A stretch of 64,000 bases of DNA from Panonychus citri. Its lineage: Eukaryota > Arthropoda > Arachnida > Trombidiformes > Tetranychidae. The stretch lies in contig NW_026515454.1 of NCBI RefSeq assembly GCF_014898815.1, positions 620,001 through 684,000 on the forward strand. Direction: 5' to 3'. This document shows, piece by piece, positions 1 to 9,785 of the stretch (position 1 is the first letter of the stretch; each line of letters opens with the position of its first letter). Under the pieces are notes generated by a model that was not told where the DNA came from, did not search any database, and saw only the letters and a program-made list of their open reading frames with translations. The position numbers and the translations under genes were made by a program.

Positions 1-449
1 ATCTCTATGATTTAGTAATTAAAGCTTTAACAACAATTAGATTCCAATATTGATTATTGACATTTCTTCAAGTACTCAAAGATAATGTCAAGTTTGATTA
101 ATCAATAACTCAGTCATACTCACATTTCCGTTTCAATCAAGACTCAGAATCTTGATTATGTTTTGAAAGAAACAAAATTACGAACATTTAAAAAAAAGAG
201 CAACTGATCAATTGGAATTGTTATTGATAATTTACGATTAACTTTCTAATACAAAACTCAATATTCTCTCAAAGTTAATCATGATAAATCACCGGAAAGT
301 TTTCAATCTCGATTCCAAAAGTTGAACAAAATTCAAAGAAAAACGAAAACAAAAAACATCACAGTTGAACCTTAGCTCTTTCCCTTTGGATTCTAATCGC
401 AATTTAAATTGATTAACCTGATTCTTGCTATTAATTGTATTCTATATAT
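1..449. other. No recognisable gene
   Basis: AT-rich sequence left of element 1. I see no coding exon, RNA gene or repeat boundary here. It ends with the TA-rich hexamer atatat (444-449), which is repeated just after the far LTR and is taken as the target-site duplication. Confidence 0.6.
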
Positions 450-1061
450 TGAAAGTGTTTAATTTGAATTTATTTAAATGAAAGAATCAATTAAATGTAG
501 AAGATGCACTCAGGTCCTTTCACAATTTTACCTGATTTCGATTCGTATCTTGGATAGTCGTTTGTAGATTATGTCACTAAGGCTAAATCAGACTCACAAC
601 ACTAATCACACTAAATTACTAGAGTAATTAACAAGACAGAATTTCAGGAACAAGAAAACTGAGACACTTTTATATTTGAACAAGTTGAAGATGAAACTAA
701 CTCTAATTGTTACATTTTTGGGGTTCACTATTTATGTGAATTAGAACGGAAGGAAACATCTTAAAGAATGTAATTGTTGTTGGAACAACACATTACTGGT
801 TACATTTAAAACAAAATTAATTCACTTGGGACATAATTAAGAAAATATGTGGCTAATTTAAGCCAAACTAATCTAAAAAATTACATTTTAGAAAAGAACA
901 AAAAATGAAAATAGAAAATGAAGAAAGAGAACAAAGAAAAGAAAGAGGGAAAATCTTTGGGGACTTTGTTTAAATTGCAATCCTATTGGTTCCAACTTAA
1001 ATTCTCTTGACAATTTTGATTAATTGAAGTTAATCATGAGAGAGTCAAATTTTACCCTTCA
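450..1061 (-). repeat. 3' LTR of element 1
   Basis: 612-bp direct repeat of 9161-9779. On the minus strand it runs TGAAGGGTAAAATTTG to AAACACTTTCA. It is 7 bp shorter than its partner, and five small insertions in homopolymer or A/G-rich runs of the partner account for all of that; I saw no substitutions by eye. Confidence 0.95.
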
Positions 1062-1074
1062 CACCCCTCGCACT
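1062..1074 (-). other. Polypurine tract of element 1
   Basis: On the minus strand GCGAGGGGTG directly precedes the TG of the 3' LTR, the position of the plus-strand primer in LTR elements. Element 2 has an equivalent G-rich run at 58136. Confidence 0.7.
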
Positions 1075-1105
1075 TGATTAAGACACTCTCTTTTGATTAC
1101 GGAGA

Positions 1106-2116
1106 TTAATCAGAATCTTCTTTCGACTTGATTTGCTTGATTCTTTGGGAAGAACCATTTCCTGAACTTTCTCTTTCGTCATATTCATTCAATTCCTTGG
1201 CCCATGATGATAATAATTGATTGACCATTGACATGTCCGGTGGTACACAATTTTCCGTGTTGTAGTAAGGGATTAATTTCATTCTTGGATTTTGTTTCCA
1301 TTCCTCTGGCCATGAGAATTTTCCTGCTCGAACTTGGGAGTCAAAATAATACAAGAGAGAACTTGTAATGGTATTAGCACCGGTTAATTGAGCATTTTTA
1401 TGGTGAATTCCACCAAGAGTCAGGGCGATTTCTTCAATGTCCTTCCATAGGAAGATGAATAATCTCATAGCTGTAATAGCTTCCACTACAGGTGAATGAG
1501 GATCAACAGGTATAATATACCCTGGAAACCAGAGAAAAGCAATGGCTTGCAAATTTAAAGCTGACTGATAATAAGGAGAGTAAAATTGATTTATCTCTCG
1601 ACATGAGGGTAATAGTTGATTAATTTCATGAGAAGTAAGGCCAATATTTTTAAATTGATTAATTATTCCATAACCAATAATTCGAGTTGCACAAACGAGA
1701 TATTTGATAACTTGGTCTCGTACTGTTCGAAGGTTACGACCATACTTCAGGTCTTGTCGAGTCAAACCATTGTAATTTTCATCACTTAATTCGATTGATG
1801 AGTAACGAACAAAAGTTTCGTAGACCACACTTAGATTTGCATCTACAATTGTTACCCAAATTGGTCTTGGATTCAATTTGTTACCTTCTCTTATTGGAGC
1901 ACAAAACATGGATAGGCAATAAGAGGTTTCTTTATTTTCCAATGATTCACTTGCTAGGGCAAATAGTTTAACTCTTTCTTGAGTCATCATTGGTAAGACG
2001 GCTTTTGGTCTATTGTCCCATGACGATTTGATGATCTTTCGTCGAATTTTTCTCGCATAGATCTTTTTGATTAGTAGATGTTTTAGGTAATTCCAATGGT
2101 TGATTCTTATTAACAC
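1106..2116 (-). pseudogene. Frame-shifted C-terminal exonuclease-like domain of the accessory protein (element 1)
   Basis: Open frame continuing the accessory gene in another phase. From the RRKII motif onward it aligns closely with residues 518-829 of the element 2 protein. The first codons and the apparent ATG at 2116 overlap the previous frame and are an artefact, not a true start. The core resembles DEDDh exonucleases of the REXO4/ISG20 family: a VYETFVRYSS strand-turn, GLTRQDLKYGRNLRTVR (family: SGIT..DL.GA), GYGIINQFKNIGL (family: GHALHNDFKALGL) and HSPVVEAITAMRL (family: HSSVEDARAAMRL). The catalytic acids are replaced, so a structural or binding role is more likely than nuclease activity. 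The break lies near an A-rich run and could be an assembly error. Confidence 0.75.
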
Positions 2117-3587
2117 AAGATGGAAATTGTTCTAGCCATTCTAAAACATAATCTACTTTAGCTGGAGCTAGTCGGTCAAAGGGATTTACTCTGATGAATG
2201 GAGATTCAGGGTCTTCAACAAAAGCAGAATACATGACAACGGAACTTGCATCTGAATCGACAATTGATTCAGTGTCGAACTCGGTGATACCACAAGCCCA
2301 TCGTCTCCAATTGACTGAATCTTTGATTAGATATTCAGGAATAACTGAACTTTGAACGGTCGGGAAATCAGTATCTTTAGAATAATAAAGATTAGAATCG
2401 ATTGAGGGAAAACCAATTTCTCTTAAAAAGGTTTCAGTTTCTGATAATGGAGTTCGAGGATTCTTAGAAATTTTCCAATTGTTCCACCAGTTAAGGGATA
2501 AATTAGCATGAGCTCTCAATGAGATTGGTTGAAGATGAGGATCATCAGGATTTTCATCTCTCATTTTGAGTAGAAAAGCAAATCGATTTGCTGTTTGTTG
2601 CCATTTTTCTTCGTGGGAAATAACTTCGATTTCATCTTTCGCTTTTAAATGCGAAGGCAACAAACCAGCTAAGGTTCTAGGCTTTTCCAAGACTTTCGCA
2701 CATACTTGACCTTGTTTAAAATTTTGTAATTTTAAATCTTTGTCCATTGAGTAATCGATAGGTCCACGTCGACAGGTAAAAATGTGATTAACATAATTAA
2801 TATAATCGAAGCTTAACTTACACCAGTCACGATTACAGGTAAACTTAGCATCTTGATAGAAATGAATAATTTCTTCGTCTCCAATTGGTACCAATTTAAC
2901 ATAAGAATTTGATGTTGAAGCTTTAACCAAACAATTCTCATTAACACATAAGAATTCAGTTCGTTCTTTGGGTGGAGGTAAATTAGCTTGAGTGATTCCT
3001 TGTCTTAGCCACTCAGCACATGGAGTACAATAGATTTTGGAACATGATGAACAGCATCTTGGATCGATTGCAATTTGTTCACAAAATAGACAGGAAATTT
3101 TCTTTACTTTGGAAAGTAAATCAGGATGAATTACTTTTGATTTGATTAATCCTTTTGGTAGTTTATCGAATGAGATTAATCCAATATCTTCAATTACATT
3201 GAGTTTCATCTTTTCCTTGATGAATTCAACATAAAGATTTTCATCCATTTCATATTTAACGAGTTGTTGATCGATCTCTTCACGAGCTTTCTTGAAGAAT
3301 TCAATTCTTAAATATGATGGTCGTTCCTCTTCTTTGGGTGGTAATTTCGCTGGATATCGTTTCATTTTTCCATAGATGAAATTGGGAACAGGATAACCAG
3401 AATTATCGATTCCAGACAAATCTTCAAAGTCTAAATATCTTCTGGCTTTTCCTTCAGCAACAAATTTAGGAAGAGGGTCAACTAATTTTAAATCACGATA
3501 CCGGGAATCAGGATCACTTTTACCAGAATTTTTTGGATCATCTTTAGTTGATGTTGAAGATTCAGGCCAATCATCGAATTGGGACAT
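2010..3587 (-). CDS. Accessory protein N-terminal part: RING-like and C2HC fingers (element 1)
   Basis: Codons 1847-2371 of the long frame, listed separately because the ATG at 3587 matches the start of the free-standing 829-codon gene of element 2. Polyprotein residues C2012, C2015, C2025, C2028, C2033 and C2036, then C2060 and C2065, give a RING-like pattern (C-x2-C-x9-C-x2-C-x4-C-x2-C plus a distal pair). C2097, C2102, H2114 and C2118 form a second finger ending in a CRRGPIDY motif shared with element 2. A helical tract (about 2145-2215, including FAFLLKM) and a tryptophan-rich stretch follow. The frame runs out of homology after about 2355 because of a frameshift; the rest of the protein continues at 1106-2116. 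The role is unknown. The env position suggests translation from a spliced message or by reinitiation, but that is inference. Confidence 0.75.
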   Translation of the reverse strand: MSQFDDWPESSTSTKDDPKNSGKSDPDSRYRDLKLVDPLPKFVAEGKARRYLDFEDLSGIDNSGYPVPNFIYGKMKRYPAKLPPKEEERPSYLRIEFFKKAREEIDQQLVKYEMDENLYVEFIKEKMKLNVIEDIGLISFDKLPKGLIKSKVIHPDLLSKVKKISCLFCEQIAIDPRCCSSCSKIYCTPCAEWLRQGITQANLPPPKERTEFLCVNENCLVKASTSNSYVKLVPIGDEEIIHFYQDAKFTCNRDWCKLSFDYINYVNHIFTCRRGPIDYSMDKDLKLQNFKQGQVCAKVLEKPRTLAGLLPSHLKAKDEIEVISHEEKWQQTANRFAFLLKMRDENPDDPHLQPISLRAHANLSLNWWNNWKISKNPRTPLSETETFLREIGFPSIDSNLYYSKDTDFPTVQSSVIPEYLIKDSVNWRRWACGITEFDTESIVDSDASSVVMYSAFVEDPESPFIRVNPFDRLAPAKVDYVLEWLEQFPSCVNKNQPLELPKTSTNQKDLCEKNSTKDHQIVMGQ

Positions 3588-6500
3588 GATTAATTTTAGT
3601 AAATTAACAATTTCACAAAACAAAAACGAACAATTTTCACTTTGATTTGAATCAATTGATTTAACTGATGTGTCAATTAGGGCAAACACTTTGAAAATGA
3701 AAGACAATGGACATTGGTTTCCTTTGTTTCTCTTCCTTAGAAACGTATTTTCAAGCGCCAATATCGGTAACCAAGAAGAAAAGAGTTGATTGTTAGCGGG
3801 TAATTTGATTTTCCAAATTTTTACATTTTTGTCCGAATTAATTAAATTAACACTAATTAATTGTTGTGACCTCGTTTTCGGTCTTTCACTATTAAGAAGT
3901 TCAGGGTTGAACATTTCACGATTAGCAGTTTTATATGTAGCTCTCTTCTTAACCACTTTAGTTGAATTTTCTTCAATTGGAATTGATTCTTCAAACTCAG
4001 GTAATTTTTCAATCTCAAGTTGATTTAGTTCGTTATCGATAATTGAGGTTAATTGATTATCACTCAATTCAGCTGATACGATTTCATTTGTTGAACTCAG
4101 CTCAACTTGTTCAGGCAATTCGTCATGATTTAAAGGATAATAACTTGATTCAGATTCATTAATTGTCGCATTTTGGTCAACTAACCAATCATCAGAATTA
4201 CAATCAAAATATTCATTTTTTAAACTCAGTAAACTTTCATTCAATTGACAATTAAAGGGTTTGGTTAATTGTAAATTCGAGGTAAATTGTTCAAGATTAT
4301 TAGGATTTAATAACAACACTGAACCTTTTCTTACACCAAGAACTAAATAGGGACCATGATACTTTGGAACTAATTTCTTAGTTGTTCCAATTGATGGAGC
4401 AGAATTTTTAATTAAACAAAAATCTCCTACTGAATATGGATTCGGTTTTGTTAACTGTCTGAGTAGATTTTGGTAATAAATTTGTTGAGCGGCTAAACGA
4501 GCTTTCGTTAATTTTCTTGCTTGATCAACTGATTTATTAGTAAACGACGAAATCGACAATTGATTATCGATCGGAGAATTAGGATTCTTTCCAAAAATTA
4601 AGAAGTGAGGAGAAAATCGATGAATCTTATGAATTGAGGCATTAATAGAATAGACATTCCATTTCAACACTTTATCAATTCCTTCATTCAAACCATTTTC
4701 GATTATGAATGTTCGAAGTCTATCTCCTACAGTTCTATTTGCTCTTTCAACTACTCCTTGCGATTGAGGATGATACGGATTCGAAACTTCATGAGTGATT
4801 CCTTTTGATTTCAAGAACTTTTCTATTTCCTCTGAGACAAAATTTCTACCTCTATCTGTCTGAATGATTTTAGGAAATCCAAAGATAGAAAAATACTCTT
4901 CAAGAAAATTCTTAACAGTCTGAGAAACTTGATTAGAAAATGACTTTGCGTAAACAAATCGAGACAAAGTATCAACAATGACAAGTATCACCTTTGATTT
5001 TCCATTCTGATAGGTAATTGGACCTTGAGCGTCCATCTCAATTCGTTCAAACACAGTATCAGGTATCGGCTTTAACGATGGTTCGGCATATGTTGTATTC
5101 GATGGTTTACTCATTGCACAAGTTAAACAGTTTCGACACAATTTATCGATCTCATCATAAAGATATCGCATCCAAAATCGACGAGAAATTTGAAGATAAG
5201 TCTTCTCAACTCCGAAATGACCACTTAGAACTGAATTATGTTCTTCTTCAAATAGCTTATTCAATAACTTAGGAGTTATCACTATTCGATAATTTTCATT
5301 TGTCACCATTGGTTTTCGGTAAAGAACTTCATCTCTTATCACAAACTTTTTGTGATAATCACTTTTTGAATTTTCTCTCAATTGTTGTATCACTTCAGAT
5401 ATCATTGGATCTTTCACTTGATAACTGATAATTTCTTCTTTCCAATTAGGGTTCAATTTGAAATAGAACACAGAATTAGGTTTAATCACTCGATTCAATT
5501 CCCTAATATTTTGAATTGATTTCTCTTGATTGTCACAATCAATGTAAGTTGGATCACTTGTTATCATTAACAATTGTTCAACATATTCACTTTCTGGATC
5601 AATTGATTTCCTATGATCCCATTCCGATTGGTATCGGCTGAAACAGTCGGACGGATGTAACGAACCTTGAGTATAAATTACCTTATATTTATAAGCTCCA
5701 AGCATTATACTCCATCGTTGTAGTCTTTGGTTTTTGAAGTTGATCTTAGGAAGTTGACATAAAGCATGATGATCGGTTTCCACAATGAACTCATCACCTT
5801 CCAAATAATGTCGAAATTTATTGATTCCAATCAATATCGCCAATAATTCTTTTTCACTCACTGAATAATTAATTTGATGTTTTAATAATTTCTGAGAGAA
5901 GAAGGATATTGGAAGCCAGTTTTTAATTTCTTCCAACTCATTTGATTCTGGTTGATTAGGATCTTCCTGAAGTAAAATCCCTCCAATTGCTAAATCACTA
6001 GCATCAACCGTTAACTTTTTCTTTCGATTTGGATCGAAATGAACCAACATCGTTGTTTCGATTAATGATTGTTTCAATTTATCCATCACTTGATAGTCTT
6101 CCTTTAACATTTTAAATTTCCTTTCTTTCGATATTAATCGATATAACGGTGCAGCTAATTCAGCATAATTAGGTATATATCGACTAAAATAATTATAACA
6201 ACCAAGTTGTGATTGTAATTGTTTCAAATTATTCGGATAGGGGAGATTTTTTAACGCTGTTACCTTACCAGGATCAGGACGAATACCTTTTCCATTTACC
6301 AAATGACCAAGTAATACCAATTCGGTGCAACCAAATTTGCATTTATCCGTTTTGACTTTTAGATTCCAATCTCTTAATCGAGTTAGAACTCTTTCAGTAT
6401 TATCTAAAAGTTCAGGCCAACTTTTTCCCATTACTGGTACATCGTCAAAATACCCTAAACACTCCGAGTAATTTAATCCTTTTAACACTTTGTTCATTAA

Positions 6501-9125
6501 TTGTTGAAATTCGAATGGGGCTGAAGCCAAACCCATTGGTAACCTTTTGTATTGAAACTTCCCATCGGGAGTAACAAATACAGTTTTACCTCTTTCCGAA
6601 GGTGGAATTTCGATTTGAAAATACCCTTGATATAAATCGAACATGTTGAAGTACTTTGAATCTTTAACTGCTTCCAGGCAATCATCTATTCGAGGCATCG
6701 GATGAAAAACAACTTTAGTCATTCGATTGACTGTTCTCAAGTCATTTAACAATCTATACGATCCATCAGATTTAGGAATGATAAAGGCTGGAGATCCACC
6801 AGGAGCATCCGAAGGTTCAATAATATCTAACTCAAGTAGATCATTGATTAGGCTTTGGTAAGCTTTTCGGATGTGAATTGAACAGGGATACGGTTTCTGA
6901 AAGGGAACTTGATAATCTCCAATATCAATTTTAATCGGCCACTTTTCCCATGGAACGAAACCTAAATCTTTTCGATGCTTTGAGAAAACATCAGTAAATC
7001 TCATTAGAAGTTCTAATAATTCATTCACTTGATCTTCTTTTAAATCAGGATTCATTCTTTTCTTTAATCGTTCAGATAATTCAGGAACTTCTTCTTTTCT
7101 ATTTGTTTGGAAATAAACAGAAATTTGATCCAATTCTTTAGTCTCTTCCAATGTCTGAATGAAAAGCTTCGCTTTCGGGTTTTCATTTGAATGAATTAAC
7201 TTTTCATCTTCGACTTTTGGTTTCCTTAGAATACCACTTTCGACTCGTCGACTCAATTCAATTGATTCTTCTGGAGTACAGAATCTGAATAGAAGTTCAT
7301 TTGAAACTGGGTCGCTATCGACATATTCTTGTAGAGAAACTGAATAATTTCCACCATTGTTTTTAATTGTCGTATAAAACATGTCATTGAAACCATTTCC
7401 AACCACCATTATTGGTTCTAAATTTCGGGCTATTTGAAATCTTAGCGCTTTGACTGTACCCATGTCCTTATGTTTCATAAGAGCATAAGCTGCTCCTTCG
7501 ATATCAAGATAATTGTCAGCAACTATACCTTTTACCGAAACATTTGATCTCATAATGAATGCATCCAATTGTTCAGCTAATCGATAGTCAATACAAGCTG
7601 TATTTGCTCCAGTGTCGATTAGAACTTCACCACTTCGAACCAATTCACGATTTGGTTTACAAAGATGCATCATTACCGTTGGGATGTTCACTATTTGTGG
7701 GTCCATTTTCGTAATCATCGGTCGATTCTGTTGATTACAATTCACCATGAACATGAATTCGGATGAATCAGGTACTTTTGTTTCAGCTGAAGTTGAACTC
7801 ATTAAGTTAGCACTTGTTTTCACTTGAGGTGAACTTTCAGGTTTTGCACTTTCGTTGTTTTTGGGACAATTTCTCGCGTAATGTCCTTCACCATCACATT
7901 TATAACAAGTAATTGTTGAATTTGATTGATTGTTACCTCGATTATTTGGTACAGAATTACCTTTACCTTTTCTCTCATGGATACTTTTTCTTTTCTCTTC
8001 CATTTGTATGAAATACTTATGGATAAGTAAACCAAGTAAAGAGTCTAAATCGGTATTAGCTCGTACCTCGATTACCTTTTCTCGTAGATTTCTTGGTAAG
8101 TGTTCCAATACTTCGTAAAGAAAACCTTCTTTAGACATTTTACCTTTTACCTTAGTAACACGGTCTCTTAATCGGTCGACAAATTGAGACGGATGTTCAT
8201 CGAAACTATATACCATAGAGCTTAATTCCGCTTGAGCTGTTGCCAATGCCGTAGGACCTCGAAGATAGCTTTCCAAAGCTTGAACATAACTCTCATATGT
8301 ATGCTCTTCCTCATCCAACGTGTCCGCTGCATCCAACAATTCAAAAGCCAACGCTTTTTTAAGCACTCGTAATCGAGTTTCATCTGAAACATTTTCGTAT
8401 CGTAATTGCCTTTTCACATTCTTTAGCCAAGACCAAGCATCAGCATTTTGTTTGAACAAAGGGATCACTGGATCCTTGGAACTAACATGATAAACTGGAG
8501 GCTGAAAATTGAAATGTTGATTAGGTTCAAACGGTGTTCTTAAAGGTGAGCGGGGTGGTGAAGTAACTCTCGGAAGTTCGGCAACCAAAGGTTCCTCTTC
8601 TTCACCTTCATTGTCATTTTTATCGATCGTAGGGTCATCATAATCCATTTCCTTTAGGATCATTGAGTCAAGTTTTATCACTTTCTTGGCAGTTGACGTC
8701 TTAGGTTGAATCGAAGTCCACTTCTTAATCATTGACCAAATGATTCTCTTCGCTGGATTCGAGACATTTAGCTTTCTAACCGCAGCTTCCGAAGCTAAGC
8801 TAATTACCTCTTGCTTAATACCAAGTTTCAAAACTATCTCCTTAATATCCGATTCAGGAATAGATTCCTTTCTCATCTCTTTTACCCACTCTGGAGTAAT
8901 AATACCATCCAAGATATTAGCACTTAAACTCTCAGCGTTTACAGCACTATAATTCAATTTACACAATGCCAATTGTGTCACCACGGCGGATTTAAATAAA
9001 ATCCTCTCATATGCTCCATTGGGCGATTCCAATCCCCAAGCCAACATATATTTAGAAATTTCCTCACTCGAAATATCTTTAACTTTCGGTTCCAAACCGA
9101 CATCACCAGAGTTAGACATAATCAC
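2010..9125 (-). CDS. Gag-Pol polyprotein fused in frame to the accessory region (element 1)
   Basis: One uninterrupted 2371-codon frame. By residue: Gag core about 225-380; CCHC zinc knuckle 407-420 (C-x2-C-x4-H-x4-C); aspartic protease with DTGAN at 504-508; reverse transcriptase about 735-945 with a YFDD box at 892-895, where many Ty3 enzymes have I, V or L; RNase H about 1037-1160 (VDAS, SEKEL, TDHH); integrase H2C2 finger about 1296-1336, DDE core about 1364-1459, and a GPY-type C-terminal module about 1585-1610. A KKRATYK motif at about 1726 is also in element 2. The residues after about 1775 are poorly conserved until M1847, which aligns with the accessory start of element 2. ATG at 9125 (or 9119) is only some 36 nt from the LTR. 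Gag and Pol in one frame with no stop is less usual. Expression as a single chain of this size is unproven. Confidence 0.93.
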   Translation of the reverse strand: MIMSNSGDVGLEPKVKDISSEEISKYMLAWGLESPNGAYERILFKSAVVTQLALCKLNYSAVNAESLSANILDGIITPEWVKEMRKESIPESDIKEIVLKLGIKQEVISLASEAAVRKLNVSNPAKRIIWSMIKKWTSIQPKTSTAKKVIKLDSMILKEMDYDDPTIDKNDNEGEEEEPLVAELPRVTSPPRSPLRTPFEPNQHFNFQPPVYHVSSKDPVIPLFKQNADAWSWLKNVKRQLRYENVSDETRLRVLKKALAFELLDAADTLDEEEHTYESYVQALESYLRGPTALATAQAELSSMVYSFDEHPSQFVDRLRDRVTKVKGKMSKEGFLYEVLEHLPRNLREKVIEVRANTDLDSLLGLLIHKYFIQMEEKRKSIHERKGKGNSVPNNRGNNQSNSTITCYKCDGEGHYARNCPKNNESAKPESSPQVKTSANLMSSTSAETKVPDSSEFMFMVNCNQQNRPMITKMDPQIVNIPTVMMHLCKPNRELVRSGEVLIDTGANTACIDYRLAEQLDAFIMRSNVSVKGIVADNYLDIEGAAYALMKHKDMGTVKALRFQIARNLEPIMVVGNGFNDMFYTTIKNNGGNYSVSLQEYVDSDPVSNELLFRFCTPEESIELSRRVESGILRKPKVEDEKLIHSNENPKAKLFIQTLEETKELDQISVYFQTNRKEEVPELSERLKKRMNPDLKEDQVNELLELLMRFTDVFSKHRKDLGFVPWEKWPIKIDIGDYQVPFQKPYPCSIHIRKAYQSLINDLLELDIIEPSDAPGGSPAFIIPKSDGSYRLLNDLRTVNRMTKVVFHPMPRIDDCLEAVKDSKYFNMFDLYQGYFQIEIPPSERGKTVFVTPDGKFQYKRLPMGLASAPFEFQQLMNKVLKGLNYSECLGYFDDVPVMGKSWPELLDNTERVLTRLRDWNLKVKTDKCKFGCTELVLLGHLVNGKGIRPDPGKVTALKNLPYPNNLKQLQSQLGCYNYFSRYIPNYAELAAPLYRLISKERKFKMLKEDYQVMDKLKQSLIETTMLVHFDPNRKKKLTVDASDLAIGGILLQEDPNQPESNELEEIKNWLPISFFSQKLLKHQINYSVSEKELLAILIGINKFRHYLEGDEFIVETDHHALCQLPKINFKNQRLQRWSIMLGAYKYKVIYTQGSLHPSDCFSRYQSEWDHRKSIDPESEYVEQLLMITSDPTYIDCDNQEKSIQNIRELNRVIKPNSVFYFKLNPNWKEEIISYQVKDPMISEVIQQLRENSKSDYHKKFVIRDEVLYRKPMVTNENYRIVITPKLLNKLFEEEHNSVLSGHFGVEKTYLQISRRFWMRYLYDEIDKLCRNCLTCAMSKPSNTTYAEPSLKPIPDTVFERIEMDAQGPITYQNGKSKVILVIVDTLSRFVYAKSFSNQVSQTVKNFLEEYFSIFGFPKIIQTDRGRNFVSEEIEKFLKSKGITHEVSNPYHPQSQGVVERANRTVGDRLRTFIIENGLNEGIDKVLKWNVYSINASIHKIHRFSPHFLIFGKNPNSPIDNQLSISSFTNKSVDQARKLTKARLAAQQIYYQNLLRQLTKPNPYSVGDFCLIKNSAPSIGTTKKLVPKYHGPYLVLGVRKGSVLLLNPNNLEQFTSNLQLTKPFNCQLNESLLSLKNEYFDCNSDDWLVDQNATINESESSYYPLNHDELPEQVELSSTNEIVSAELSDNQLTSIIDNELNQLEIEKLPEFEESIPIEENSTKVVKKRATYKTANREMFNPELLNSERPKTRSQQLISVNLINSDKNVKIWKIKLPANNQLFSSWLPILALENTFLRKRNKGNQCPLSFIFKVFALIDTSVKSIDSNQSENCSFLFCEIVNLLKLIMSQFDDWPESSTSTKDDPKNSGKSDPDSRYRDLKLVDPLPKFVAEGKARRYLDFEDLSGIDNSGYPVPNFIYGKMKRYPAKLPPKEEERPSYLRIEFFKKAREEIDQQLVKYEMDENLYVEFIKEKMKLNVIEDIGLISFDKLPKGLIKSKVIHPDLLSKVKKISCLFCEQIAIDPRCCSSCSKIYCTPCAEWLRQGITQANLPPPKERTEFLCVNENCLVKASTSNSYVKLVPIGDEEIIHFYQDAKFTCNRDWCKLSFDYINYVNHIFTCRRGPIDYSMDKDLKLQNFKQGQVCAKVLEKPRTLAGLLPSHLKAKDEIEVISHEEKWQQTANRFAFLLKMRDENPDDPHLQPISLRAHANLSLNWWNNWKISKNPRTPLSETETFLREIGFPSIDSNLYYSKDTDFPTVQSSVIPEYLIKDSVNWRRWACGITEFDTESIVDSDASSVVMYSAFVEDPESPFIRVNPFDRLAPAKVDYVLEWLEQFPSCVNKNQPLELPKTSTNQKDLCEKNSTKDHQIVMGQ

Positions 9126-9140
9126 TTATCTCAAACGGCT

Positions 9141-9158
9141 ATCCTGCCTGGGTCGCCA
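9141..9158 (-). other. Primer-binding site of element 1
   Basis: On the minus strand the 18-mer TGGCGACCCAGGCAGGAT starts two bases after the CA end of the 5' LTR, the expected place and form (TGG pairs with tRNA CCA). The implied tRNA 3' end is CTGGGTCG-CCA, which from memory matches some metazoan tRNA-Arg acceptor ends. The tRNA assignment is inference; the site is clear. Confidence 0.75.
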
Positions 9159-9160
9159 AG

Positions 9161-9779
9161 TGAAAGTGTTTAATTTGAATTTATTTAAATGAAAGAATCA
9201 ATTAAATGTAGAAGATGCACTCAGGTCCTTTCACAATTTTACCTGATTTCGATTCGTATCTTGGATAGTCGTTTGTAGATTATGTCACTAAGGCTAAATC
9301 AGACTCACAACACTAATCACACTAAATTACTAGAGTAATTAACAAGACAGAATTTCAGGGAACAAGAAAAACTGAGACACTTTTATATTTGAACAAGTTG
9401 AAGATGAAACTAACTCTAATTGTTACATTTTTTGGGGTTCACTATTTATGTGAATTAGAACGGAAAAGGAAACATCTTAAAGAATGTAATTGTTGTTGGA
9501 ACAACACATTACTGGTTACATTTAGAAAACAAAATTAATTCACTTGGGACATAATTAAGAAAATATGTGGCTAATTTAAGCCAAACTAATCTAAAAAATT
9601 ACATTTTAGAAAAGAACAAAAAATGAAAATAGAAAATGAAGAAAGAGAACAAAGAAAAGAAAGAGGGAAAATCTTTGGGGACTTTGTTTAAATTGCAATC
9701 CTATTGGTTCCAACTTAAATTCTCTTGACAATTTTGATTAATTGAAGTTAATCATGAGAGAGTCAAATTTTACCCTTCA
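9161..9779 (-). repeat. 5' LTR of element 1
   Basis: 619-bp partner of the LTR at 450-1061. In minus orientation it is the promoter-side LTR, followed after two bases by the primer-binding site. The near identity of the pair indicates recent insertion. Confidence 0.95.
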
Positions 9780-9785
9780 ATATAT

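Larger units (their letters stand above)
450..9779 (-). mobile_element. Complete Ty3/gypsy-type LTR retrotransposon with extra 3' gene (element 1)
   Basis: A full-length LTR element on the minus strand. It has two nearly identical LTRs beginning TG and ending CA, a primer-binding site next to the 5' LTR (9141-9158), a polypurine tract next to the 3' LTR (from 1062), and one very long frame in the order Gag, protease, reverse transcriptase, RNase H, integrase. Integrase after RT/RNase H marks Ty3/gypsy rather than copia. The flanks carry a possible 6-bp target duplication atatat (444-449 and 9780-9785), weak evidence because it is simple sequence. Unusually, a further large coding region follows integrase and is shared with element 2. 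One frameshift near 2045-2095 splits that region. It lies upstream of, or in an unseen 5' intron of, the PH-domain gene, in opposite orientation. Confidence 0.96.
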
